46,535 nt of DNA, taken from positions 1 through 46,535 of the forward strand of contig NZ_JAFBEI010000017.1 of the NCBI RefSeq assembly GCF_016908655.1, written 5' to 3'. The translations under genes were made by a program, and so were the position numbers. The notes beneath the pieces were generated by a model. It was not told the DNA's origin. It ran no database searches and was given only the letters and a program-made list of their open reading frames with translations. Source of the stretch: Streptococcus saliviloxodontae. Lineage in GTDB: Bacteria; Bacillota; Bacilli; Lactobacillales; Streptococcaceae. This document shows, one piece after another, positions 31,464-42,200 of the stretch; positions within the stretch are counted from its first letter, which is position 1, and the number at the start of each line of letters is the position of its first letter.

Positions 31464-33036
31464 GGCGATCAAATCCTTCCTTTAGCATATTTCGATATTG
31501 TCTCTTAAACCAACGATTGATTGCAGGGCTATTATCATTGTGGCGACCTTCGTAGCCCTTAGTGTAGATATGAGCTCCTTTATCTGATAGGTTTTCTAAC
31601 AACTTCTCAGTTGCTGTCCCATCATAATCATCTTGCTCCATATAAGCGATCGCAAACTTAGTCGATGGAAACTCTGATTGGTCAAAACGGTCCCAAAAAC
31701 GTTGATTAAGACGCTCAACACTTCCTTGATCAATCCCTCCTTCGATGTTACGAAGAACATCACCGATTGTTTCAAATTCATAAGGACGTTTCAACTTCAT
31801 ACCCAAGGCAACATCACCGACATTAGCAAAGGGTTTACCAATTACGACACCATAAGGGTTAAAATCAGAGGCATAATACAAGGCCCCGTAAGTCCCCATA
31901 GAAAGTCCCGATAGAATCATCTGGTGTGAATCAAATCCAAGATAGTCTAAAGAGTCCTTGATGGCACGTCTCATCTGGTCTTCTAATTCCTGACTGCCCG
32001 AATAAAAACCGCCACCTTCTAACCTTGGGTCACCGATTAGGATAAAAGGCGCCTTGAATGATTTCATCATAAAGAAACCTTCAAACCCTTCTGCAGCACG
32101 GAAACCAGAAAAATAAACGTTTAAAGGCGGTTTTAAATCACCTGGATTAAAGTAATAAATCAATTCTTGACGCTTTTGATCGTTGAAACGCTGTCCACCT
32201 AAAACAAACCGACCTAGCCCCATTCGTGAATAGCGCCAATGCATAGGTCCGAATTTCAGCAATCCCTGCCCTTTGGCAAAGATTGTAACGGCATAAAACC
32301 CTACGGTTTCATTGGCTTCTAGAACGTAAGGCTCTACCATATCGTCCTCCCTTAAACGAATAGGGGGTAACATCTCATAGAGACTCCCTCTGACAAAGGG
32401 AACAATCTCAATTTCAATCTGGCAATCCCCTTCCTTGATATACTCCTGCCACAACTCCAAAGAAACTGGAAATGACGATAAGTTATACCGATAGGTAAAC
32501 AAGGACTGGTAATCCTCACCAAAGTTCCCTTCAAAACATGCTGCAACGTGTCCTTCATAATAGACTTGCCCATCAAAATTAGGATTAGGGTCAATATCAG
32601 GAATCTTCAATTTGGCACCATATTGGCTTTCAAAAAGATTTAAATAAAGAAACTGCATGGTTTCTTGAGGACCTGCCTCTACAGGCAGCTCTGTCAATAC
32701 CTTACGTTTGAAAATCCCAAATCGATTAAAAGAAGTGAAAGTCAATCCTGGCAAATGAAACAGGGCATAAGCCTCGACTGTATCGACCAACCCTTCTAGG
32801 CTACTTTCTGCTACCTCACTCGTTAACAAAATACCATCGAAATGCAGTCTAACCGTCGGCATCTCTACAGTATCCTGTGATGGTGCTTGTTTTGCAAGTA
32901 GCTTCTCTAACTCCGTTTGACGCAAGTCTGCTAAAAAAGAATCCACTTCATGAGAAGGACAATAAAGCCATTCCAAATCATCTGGAAGGTCTAAGTCAGC
33001 GTTCCAGCTGTGATCTCCAATTTGTAAAATCTTCAT
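31453..33036 (-). CDS. asp2: Accessory Sec protein Asp2, GlcNAc O-acetyltransferase
   Basis: Asp2 works in export and also acetylates GlcNAc on the adhesin. The 527-residue protein has an alpha/beta-hydrolase-like domain with the nucleophile motif GLSMG (Ser379) and a C-terminal His in GYEGRHNDNSP that would complete a triad. The N-terminal part (KILQIGDHSWNADLDLPDDLEW) and the middle beta-rich region fit Asp2. The ATG overlaps the asp1 stop (ATGA). The intact Ser-His pair suggests the acetyltransferase activity is kept. Confidence 0.95.
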   Translation of the reverse strand: MKILQIGDHSWNADLDLPDDLEWLYCPSHEVDSFLADLRQTELEKLLAKQAPSQDTVEMPTVRLHFDGILLTSEVAESSLEGLVDTVEAYALFHLPGLTFTSFNRFGIFKRKVLTELPVEAGPQETMQFLYLNLFESQYGAKLKIPDIDPNPNFDGQVYYEGHVAACFEGNFGEDYQSLFTYRYNLSSFPVSLELWQEYIKEGDCQIEIEIVPFVRGSLYEMLPPIRLREDDMVEPYVLEANETVGFYAVTIFAKGQGLLKFGPMHWRYSRMGLGRFVLGGQRFNDQKRQELIYYFNPGDLKPPLNVYFSGFRAAEGFEGFFMMKSFKAPFILIGDPRLEGGGFYSGSQELEDQMRRAIKDSLDYLGFDSHQMILSGLSMGTYGALYYASDFNPYGVVIGKPFANVGDVALGMKLKRPYEFETIGDVLRNIEGGIDQGSVERLNQRFWDRFDQSEFPSTKFAIAYMEQDDYDGTATEKLLENLSDKGAHIYTKGYEGRHNDNSPAINRWFKRQYRNMLKEGFDRHDN

Positions 33037-34610
33037 CTTGTCCCCCTTTCATTTTCTAAGAGCGTCAGCCATTCCGCCAATAGTCGCCCGCTCGTGTAGT
33101 CACCCATTTTCTGAACAGCGTAGACCAAAGAGCGGTTCCAATTCGCTAGACCATCAAAATAATACTGAACAGCTTGGTCCAACTGGTTAAAATCATCTAA
33201 AATCCAACCATTTTCCTGATGGGTCACGTAGTCAGACTTTACTGCATTGATTTGTGGAATTCCTGCGCTAAGACTTGCAATCTGAGTATAGGTATCAGGC
33301 TCTTGCCCCAAGTCTAAGACTAAACGAGCAGTGTCTAAATGGCTAATAAGCTGGTTTTCATTTGTCAAAACAGCAATTGAAACGCGCTTGTTCTCAAGCT
33401 CCTCTTCCTCCTCAAGATGATTTTCACTGGTATCATCCCCCAAGGTATAGAAGTTGGCTGGATTGAAATAAGTCTCTATCTTCTTAGCAATCAGCTTCAA
33501 TAACTTATCTTGATCCAGACCTGTGTCAAAGCTAACCAGCTGCAATTGAATCAATGGATTGGTTTCCATGGCTGCTAGTAAGGTCATTAAAACCTGTTCC
33601 AACTCTTCTGCTGTGATAGTATCGATATAAAAGTAAACAATCAATTCTTTGATCGTTTGGCTTCGTCCCAATCTCAAACGAGTATCAAAAGTAGAAAGAC
33701 GGGTCATGGTAACACCTGAGACTCCTAGTCTTTCAGCCACCTCTTTAAATCTCATTTCCTCTGATTCTGTATCAATAACAACTAAGCTAGCTGCTTCCAA
33801 GGAGGTTTTCAATTCTTCTGTCGGTTCTAAAGGATAGCGACGATTGAAAAACGACAGAATTTTGCTTTGGTTTGGAAATGTTTCTTCAATTAGGTGATTA
33901 TGCTGCTTATGAGCAGAAATAACCATCGTATCATCATCAGTCACCTTAGCTGAAAAAACAGCTAACCGCTCCACAATCAAATCCTTCCAAGTCGCATAAG
34001 ATAGCTGTCTAAAAGAGTTATCGGCATTCGGATTTACGACTATCCCTTCATCTCCTTGTAGCCACTCACGAACCTGCCAAACACCATTAGGATTTAAGTA
34101 ATCCTGATAGTATTCATGACCCTGTTCATCAAAATACAAAACGCTCGATACAAACCCACGATCATCAAAAACATAATGATAGTGTGGCTGATTGTCTTTT
34201 TGAAATTCAATACGAAGGAGATTCCCATTTTCTGCAAAATGGATATAAGCTAACAGACGATTACCTTGTAGAGCTAGAACTGCAAAAGGACTGTACACAA
34301 AATGGGTATCTGATGGCCAATTTAAAGATTTGTAAGAAATAGGATTGGTCGTTTTGGAAGAGATGTTTTGGATATCGTCAAAGAATGACCAGTAGTCCGT
34401 TCCCAAAATGTCCTGCTTATGCAAAAAGTAACGAAGCTGCGGCTGATAGTTCAAAATCAGAAGCTGAGCCGCTTCTTTCGACTGACGAAACATTTTAAGT
34501 TGATTGATAGTATCATCAAAAGTCATGCGTTCAAACACCCGAAACCAAAGTGGGGTTTCATCATACCAAGGACGATTGTTGTTATACCACGACGGAATAA
34601 AATAGAACAC
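33033..34610 (-). CDS. asp1: Accessory Sec protein Asp1 (GTG start)
   Basis: Asp1 has a GT-B-like fold without sugar-transfer activity and forms the core of the Asp1-3 complex that delivers the adhesin to SecA2/SecY2. The 525-residue protein begins FYFIPSWYNNNRPWYDETPLWF, typical of the family, and ends in a region resembling the nucleotide-sugar lobe (SAGIPQINAVKSDYV). The start codon is GTG with AGGAGG five bases upstream. It follows secY2 by nine bases and overlaps asp2 by four. Confidence 0.95.
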   Translation of the reverse strand: MFYFIPSWYNNNRPWYDETPLWFRVFERMTFDDTINQLKMFRQSKEAAQLLILNYQPQLRYFLHKQDILGTDYWSFFDDIQNISSKTTNPISYKSLNWPSDTHFVYSPFAVLALQGNRLLAYIHFAENGNLLRIEFQKDNQPHYHYVFDDRGFVSSVLYFDEQGHEYYQDYLNPNGVWQVREWLQGDEGIVVNPNADNSFRQLSYATWKDLIVERLAVFSAKVTDDDTMVISAHKQHNHLIEETFPNQSKILSFFNRRYPLEPTEELKTSLEAASLVVIDTESEEMRFKEVAERLGVSGVTMTRLSTFDTRLRLGRSQTIKELIVYFYIDTITAEELEQVLMTLLAAMETNPLIQLQLVSFDTGLDQDKLLKLIAKKIETYFNPANFYTLGDDTSENHLEEEEELENKRVSIAVLTNENQLISHLDTARLVLDLGQEPDTYTQIASLSAGIPQINAVKSDYVTHQENGWILDDFNQLDQAVQYYFDGLANWNRSLVYAVQKMGDYTSGRLLAEWLTLLENERGTR

Positions 34611-34619
34611 CGTAACCTC

Positions 34620-35864
34620 CTATAAAAGATCTTTGTATTTTTTCCAGTTAGACAAGGTTGTCACTTGCTCAATGACAGTCATCATAAGACTGATAACGAT
34701 AAAAATATTACTGATTAATAAGGCTAAGCTCGTCTTACCAGACTGACCCACCAAGAAAAAGAGGGGACCAGCTCCCATAAAAATAACTAGAACAGCACCA
34801 ATTTGCATCAAGATATTGAGTTTCTTCTGGATGTACTGCTGGGTTGGTTTTCCTGGTTTAACATGTTCAATATAGTCACCGTTATTTCGCATATTTTTGG
34901 CAATATCATAAGCATCATAATTGTAATATGTAAATCCAATTGCCAAAAGATAGAGAATAATAGCATAGATGATGACACCTGGAAGACTTGATAAACTCGT
35001 ATTGAGAGCAAGATAATTTAAAACAGGCTGCTCCGGGAATAGGTTAAGTAAGCCCGAGAAAATGATTGGTGGTAGCAACATCAATGTCATCCCATACATA
35101 AAGGGCATACCACTGGCAGGCATTATACGAATCGGTAAGTAAGTATCTTTCGTCAAATGATTGCTAACGCTGATACGTCTCACTGGAATACGATATTCCG
35201 CACGATAGGTCAAGACAGCAATCATAGTCAACAAGCATAGACAACTCAAAAAGATAAAAAGTTGGACCACTAACATAGGCCCTGAAGCTGTATTATCTTG
35301 AAAAAATTGATTCAAGTTAGTGAAGAAGGATAGTATCATGTTCGTTATCACGATAATCATCATTCCACCAAAACCTTTGGCGCTATTCATATTTCCTAGC
35401 CATATTAAAACATAGGCACCTGTTATCATCAGAATCATGGTGACAATACGGGGTAAGATGGGAAAGGACAATCCCAGCAAACTCACTGGGGTAAATGTAG
35501 TGCCACTTGTTAATCCAAAAGCTTGAATAATGGCGATAATCAAGGTAAATCCCATTCGGTAAACATTCAATTGTTTTGTTGTTAGCTCTTTGAATAAACC
35601 AAATACGGTAAAAAAGCGCCAGATGATCATTCCTGTCATCCAAGGACCAATTCCAAGTGAAAAAAGAGTGATTTTTGTCAATTCTCCACCTGTAACAGCT
35701 GCCATATTTGCAAGAAGTGTCTGTGTTTTCATTACTGTAAGCATTCCTGAATTCAAGGCAACTGTTGATACTGGTACGCTACGACCTACCATATAAACAA
35801 AGAGGATTAAGACGGTCCAAAGCGTTCTCTGAACCAATTTTGAACTTTTTAATTTTGTAAACAT
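34620..35864 (-). CDS. secY2: Accessory Sec translocon channel SecY2
   Basis: SecY2 forms the dedicated membrane channel for the serine-rich adhesin. The 414-residue protein has about ten membrane helices and begins FTKLKSSKLVQRTLWTVLILF. A plug/helix 2 region (MAAVTGGELTKITLFSLGIGPWMTGMIIWR) matches SecY proteins. The cytosolic loops are shorter than those of housekeeping SecY. It is the first gene of the accessory Sec operon, with its own promoter near 35900, and lies 353 bases from the adhesin stop codon. Confidence 0.97.
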   Translation of the reverse strand: MFTKLKSSKLVQRTLWTVLILFVYMVGRSVPVSTVALNSGMLTVMKTQTLLANMAAVTGGELTKITLFSLGIGPWMTGMIIWRFFTVFGLFKELTTKQLNVYRMGFTLIIAIIQAFGLTSGTTFTPVSLLGLSFPILPRIVTMILMITGAYVLIWLGNMNSAKGFGGMMIIVITNMILSFFTNLNQFFQDNTASGPMLVVQLFIFLSCLCLLTMIAVLTYRAEYRIPVRRISVSNHLTKDTYLPIRIMPASGMPFMYGMTLMLLPPIIFSGLLNLFPEQPVLNYLALNTSLSSLPGVIIYAIILYLLAIGFTYYNYDAYDIAKNMRNNGDYIEHVKPGKPTQQYIQKKLNILMQIGAVLVIFMGAGPLFFLVGQSGKTSLALLISNIFIVISLMMTVIEQVTTLSNWKKYKDLL

Positions 35865-35896
35865 CTCGACCTATTTCTAGTAGTTTTTTCCTATTT

Positions 35897-35905
35897 ATTA
35901 TAACA
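35897..35905 (-). promoter_or_regulatory. Extended -10 promoter of the accessory Sec operon
   Basis: TATAAT (35897-35902) preceded by TGT on the minus strand; the -35 region is weak. The leader would be about 25 bases, with AGGT before the secY2 ATG. This separates expression of the export machinery from that of the adhesin, whose transcript ends at about 36155. Confidence 0.6.
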
Positions 35906-36154
35906 AAAAGCAACCTCTATGAATAGCAAATGTCATCCTTTTATTAAAATTTATGAGTCACTAAAATGAGATATTTCGTTTTAAATAAGCACTCTCCCTT
36001 ACTTTCCTTTTATAATATTGCTAAAACCTATACTATCCAAAAGTTTTTTTCTGATAATTATCATCTAAACTATTACTCATTTTCAATGCTATTTTTAATG
36101 ACTGATACCAATTAAAAATAACCTAATTTACTGTAGATCTTATCATTTTAAAAC
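35906..36154. other. AT-rich gap between the adhesin terminator and the secY2 promoter
   Basis: No gene is seen. The stretch is very AT-rich and contains a perfect 12-bp palindrome, TGATAATTATCA (36052-36063). The palindrome may be chance at this base composition. No direct or tandem repeat from the neighbouring adhesin gene extends into it. Confidence 0.4.
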
Positions 36155-36206
36155 CAAAAAATCCCCCAGACTTAGGAACTTTACCTAAAGAATGGAGGTT
36201 TTTTCT
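36155..36206 (-). terminator. Terminator of the serine-rich adhesin gene
   Basis: On the minus strand CCTCCA pairs with TGGGGG, enclosing an inner CTTTAGG/CCTAAG-type hairpin, with an A run before and six T residues after. It begins about 12 bases past the adhesin stop codon. Confidence 0.75.
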
Positions 36207-36217
36207 TATTTGAAAAA

Positions 36218-39200
36218 TTAGTTATCTTTATCTTCTTTACGACGTTTGAAGATTAAACCAGTCGCTGCTAGCAGAGCTGCTCCAATATAGGCAAGACCTG
36301 ATTCTTTCTCACCTGTTGCTGGAAGGCTAGCTTTGGCAGATGCTTTTGCTGCTGGAGCTACTGTTGTTGGTTTAGTAGCAGTCGGTTGTCCGGTTGATGT
36401 ATCAACTACTGGATTCTTGATAACATTTCCTGATTCGTCAACGTAGTGAACTACCACGTCACCTTTCGATTTTTGAGGTGTTTGTGACTCTGAATGAACA
36501 GAACTGCTTGATGCACTTGCTGACTCTGAACTTGAAAGTGATTCTGAGACTGATTCAGATAATGATTCACTTAGGGATTCTGAAACGGATTCACTTGTGG
36601 ACTCAGAAACCGATTCGCTTAACGATTCTGAGACGGACTCACTCAAGGACTCGGACACTGACTCACTTAAGGACTCGGAAACTGATTCGCTCAACGATTC
36701 TGAGACGGACTCACTTAGTGACTCGGATAATGATTCACTCAATGATTCTGAAACGGATTCACTTGTGGATTCTGAGATTGACTCACTTAGCGATTCTGAT
36801 ACTGATTCGCTTAATGACTCGGACACTGACTCGCTCAACGATTCTGAAACGGATTCGCTTATTGACTCGGATACTGACTCACTTAGGGATTCAGAGACTG
36901 ATTCGCTCAACGATTCTGATACTGATTCGCTTAATGACTCGGACACTGACTCACTTAACGATTCTGAGACCGATTCACTTAACGACTCTGACACTGACTC
37001 ACTCAAGGATTCAGAGACTGATTCGCTCAACGATTCTGAAATTGACTCACTCAACGATTCTGAGACCGATTCACTTAGTGATTCTGAAACGGATTCACTA
37101 ATTGACTCAGATACTGACTCGCTCATCGATTCGGAGACTGACTCACTCAATGACTCAGACACTGACTCACTGAGGGATTCTGAGACGGACTCACTTAAGG
37201 ACTCGGAAACTGATTCGCTTAAGGACTCGGAAACTGATTCGCTCAACGATTCTGAAACGGATTCGCTCAACGATTCTGAAGTTGACTCGCTGGTTGACTC
37301 AGAGACTAATTCGCTTAACGATTCTAAAACAGATTCACTTAGCGATTCTGATACTGATTCGCTCAAGGACTCGAAGACTGATTCGCTGGTTGACTCAGAC
37401 AAGGATTCACTTAATGACTCGGAAACCGATTCGCTTAGAGACTCGGACAAGGATTCACTTGTGGATTCAGAGACTGATTCGCTCAACGATTCTGAAACGG
37501 ACTCACTCAAGGACTCCGAGACGGATTCGCTGGTTGACTCAGACAAGGATTCACTTAATGACTCGGAAATGGATTCACTTGTGGATTCAGACACCGATTC
37601 GCTTAACGATTCCGATACTGATTCGCTGAGGGATTCTGAGATTGATTCACTTGTTGACTCGGAAACTGATTCGCTTAACGATTCTGAGACTGACTCACTG
37701 ATCGATTCAGACACTGATTCGCTTGTTGACTCAGAAACTGACTCGCTCAACGATTCTGAAATTGATTCACTTGTTGATTCGGAAACGGATTCGCTTTGTG
37801 ACTCTGAGACTGACTCACTGAGGGATTCAGAAATTGATTCACTTGTTGACTCAGACACGGATTCACTCAATGATTCTGACACTGACTCACTTAGTGACTC
37901 TGACAAGGATTCACTTAGCGATTCTGAGACGGATGCACTTAACGACTCGGAAATTGACTCACTCAATGATTCGGAAGCTGATTCACTTAGGGACTCGGAG
38001 ATGGATTCACTCAGCGATTCTGAAACTGACTCACTTGTGGACTCGGAGACGGATTCGCTGGTTGACTCTGACAAGGATTCACTCAACGATTCTGAAACTG
38101 ATTCGCTTAATGACTCGGAGATTGACTCACTTATCGATTCTGAGACTGATTCGCTTAACGATTCAGATAAGGACTCACTCAATGATTCTGAAATTGACTC
38201 GCTGAGGGACTCAGATACTGATTCGCTTAACGATTCTGAGATTGACTCACTTAGCGATTCTGAGACGGATTCGCTTAACGATTCAGATAAGGACTCACTC
38301 AATGATTCAGAAACGGATTCACTCAACGATTCTGAAATTGACTCGCTCAAGGATTCGGATACAGATTCGCTTTGTGACTCTGACAAGGATTCACTCAAGG
38401 ATTCTGAAACTGACTCACTTAACGATTCTGAGACCGACTCGCTCAAGGACTCGGAAATGGATTCACTTAGCGATTCTGACAATGACTCACTTAGCGATTC
38501 TGAAATTGACTCACTGATCGATTCAGACACTGATTCGCTTGTTGACTCAGAAACTGACTCGCTCAACGATTCTGAAATTGACTCACTCAATGACTCGGAA
38601 ATGGATTCACTTGTTGATTCAGACACCGATTCGCTTAACGATTCTGAAATTGACTCACTCAATGATTCGGAAACGGATTCGCTTAACGACTCGGAGACTG
38701 ACTCACTCAATGATTCTGAGATTGATTCACTTGTCGATTCGGAAACCGACTCACTAATTGACTCTGAAACGGACTCGCTCAACGATTCTGAGACTGATTC
38801 ACTTGTCGATTCGGAGACTGATTCGCTTTGTGACTCTGACAAGGATTCACTCAATGACTCAGAGATTGATTCACTTAAGGATTCAGAAACTGACTCGCTT
38901 AATGACTCGGACACTGACTCGCTTAACGATTCTGAAACTGATTCGCTTTGTGACTCTGACAAGGATTCACTCAATGAATCAGAGATTGATTCACTTAAGG
39001 ATTCGGAAACGGACTCGCTTAACGACTCGGAAACCGATTCACTCAGCGATTCGGAAACTGATTCACTTAAGGATTCTGAAATTGACTCACTCAATGACTC
39101 GGAGACCGATTCACTCAATGATTCGGAAACTGATTCACTGATCGATTCAGACACCGATTCGCTTAACGATTCTGAAATTGACTCACTCAAGGATTCGGAA

Positions 39201-42200
39201 ACTGATTCGCTTTGTGACTCTGAAACTGACTCACTCAAGGATTCTGATAACGATTCACTTGTTGACTCTGAAACCGACTCGCTTAACGACTCGGATACCG
39301 ATTCACTCAAGGATTCTGAAACTGACTCGCTCAACGATTCTGAAATTGACTCACTCAATGACTCGGAAATGGATTCACTTGTTGATTCAGACACCGATTC
39401 GCTTAACGATTCTGAAATTGACTCACTCAAGGATTCGGAAACTGATTCGCTTAACGACTCGGAGACTGACTCACTCAACGATTCTGAAATTGACTCACTC
39501 AAGGATTCTGAGATTGATTCACTTGTTGACTCGGAAACGGACTCGCTCAATGACTCGGAAATGGATTCACTTGTTGATTCAGACACCGATTCGCTTAACG
39601 ATTCCGATACTGATTCGCTGAGGGATTCAGAAATTGATTCACTTGTTGACTCAGAAACTGATTCGCTTGTTGACTCGGAGACTGACTCGCTCAACGATTC
39701 TGAAATTGACTCACTCAAGGATTCGGAAACTGATTCGCTTTGTGACTCTGAGACTGACTCACTGAGGGATTCAGAGACTGATTCACTTGTCGATTCGGAA
39801 ACCGACTCACTAATTGACTCGGAGACGGATTCGCTTGTCGATTCAGAAATTGACTCGCTGAGGGATTCTGAAACTGACTCACTCAATGACTCGGAGATGG
39901 ATTCACTTATCGATTCTGAGACGGATTCACTTGTGGACTCGGAGACCGATTCGCTTAGGGATTCTGAAATTGACTCGCTGAGGGACTCTGAGACTGACTC
40001 ACTGAGGGATTCAGAGACTGATTCACTTGTCGATTCGGAAACCGACTCACTAATTGACTCGGAGACTGATTCGCTTGTCGATTCTGAAATTGACTCGCTG
40101 AGGGATTCTGAAACTGACTCACTCAATGACTCGGAGATGGATTCACTTATCGATTCTGAGACGGATTCACTCAATGATTCGGAAACTGATTCGCTCAACG
40201 ATTCTGAGACGGACTCGCTTTGTGACTCTGAGACTGACTCACTGAGGGATTCAGAGACTGATTCACTTGTCGATTCGGAAACCGACTCACTAATTGACTC
40301 GGAGACTGATTCACTTGTCGATTCGGAAACCGACTCGCTCAACGATTCTGAGACTGATTCACTTGTCGATTCGGAAACAGATTCGCTTATTGATTCGGAG
40401 ATTGACTCACTTATCGATTCTGAGACTGATTCGCTTAACGATTCAGATAAGGACTCACTCAATGATTCTGAAATTGACTCGCTTGTCGATTCAGAAATTG
40501 ACTCGCTGAGGGACTCAGATACTGACTCACTTAAGGACTCGCTTAGGGATTCTGAGATTGATTCACTTAAAGATTCGGAGACGGACTCGCTCATCGATTC
40601 TGAGACGGATTCACTTAATGACTCGGAGACGGACTCACTCAAGGATTCAGAAATGGATTCACTTGTGGACTCGGAGACGGACTCACTCAAGGATTCTGAC
40701 ACTGACTCGCTCAAGGACTCGGACACTGATTCGCTTAATGATTCGGAAACAGATTCACTTGTTGACTCGGAGACGGACTCGCTTAGGGACTCGGAGATTG
40801 ACTCACTTGTGGATTCTGAAACCGATTCGCTCAACGATTCTGAGGTTGACTCACTTGTCGATTCGAACACTGATTCGCTTGTTGACTCAGATATTGACTC
40901 GCTTAGCGATTCTGAGACTGACTCGGAAACCGACTCACTTAACGATTCAGAAATTGACTCACTTAAGGATTCGGAAACTGACTCGCTTAACGACTCTGAA
41001 ACCGATTCACTCAAGGATTCTGATACTGACTCACTTAACGATTCTGAGACCGACTCGCTCAAGAACTCTGAAATGGATTCACTTAGCGATTCTGAGACCG
41101 ACTCACTTAAGGATTCTGACACTGACTCACTTAGGGACTCGGAGACTGATTCACTTAACGATTCTGATAACGATTCACTTGTGGACTCGGAAATTGACTC
41201 ACTTATTGATTCTGAAACCGATTCACTTGTGGACTCAGAAATCGACTCGCTTAGGGATTCTGAGACGGATTCGCTGGTTGACTCGGAAACGGACTCACTC
41301 AAGGACTCAGAAACGGATTCGCTTAGGGATTCAGACACTGATTCGCTCAAGGACTCAGATACTGATTCACTTGTGGATTCTGAAACGGATTCGCTTAATG
41401 ATTCTGAAGCCGATTCACTCAATGACTCGGATACTGACTCACTTAGCGATTCGGAAATTGACTCACTCAACGATTCTGAAACGGACTCGCTGGCTGACTC
41501 TGACACTGACTCACTTAAGGACTCGGAGAGTGATTCGCTCAACGATTCTGAGATTGACTCACTTAGGGATTCAGATACTGATTCGCTTTGTGACTCTGAC
41601 AAGGATTCACTTGTTGACTCAGAAACAGATTCGCTTAGCGATTCTGAGACCGATTCGCTGGTTGACTCGGAAACGGACTCACTCAAGGACTCAGATACTG
41701 ATTCGCTGGTTGACTCGGAGACGGATTCACTCAACGATTCTGAAACCGATTCACTTGTCGACTCGGAAATGGACTCACTTAGCGATTCTGAGATTGACTC
41801 GCTTAACGATTCTGAGACGGATTCACTTGTGGACTCTGAGACCGATTCGCTTAGGGATTCTGAAATTGACTCGCTGAGGGACTCAGATACGGACTCACTT
41901 AACGATTCTGAGATTGATTCACTTGTTGACTCTGATACGGACTCACTCAATGATTCTGAAACCGACTCGCTGGTTGACTCGGAAATTGATTCACTTAGCG
42001 ATTCGGAGACGGATTCGCTGGTTGACTCGGAAACCGACTCGCTTAATGATTCTGAAATTGACTCACTCAAGGACTCGGATACTGACTCGCTTAACGATTC
42101 TGAGACGGATTCACTTGTGGACTCTGAGACCGATTCGCTTAGGGATTCTGAAATTGACTCGCTGAGGGACTCAGATACGGACTCACTTAACGATTCTGAG

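Noticed and set aside
36052..36063. Palindrome TGATAATTATCA as a Fur or PerR operator
   Set aside because: It matches only part of either consensus, is over 150 bases from the secY2 promoter, and is expected by chance in such AT-rich DNA.
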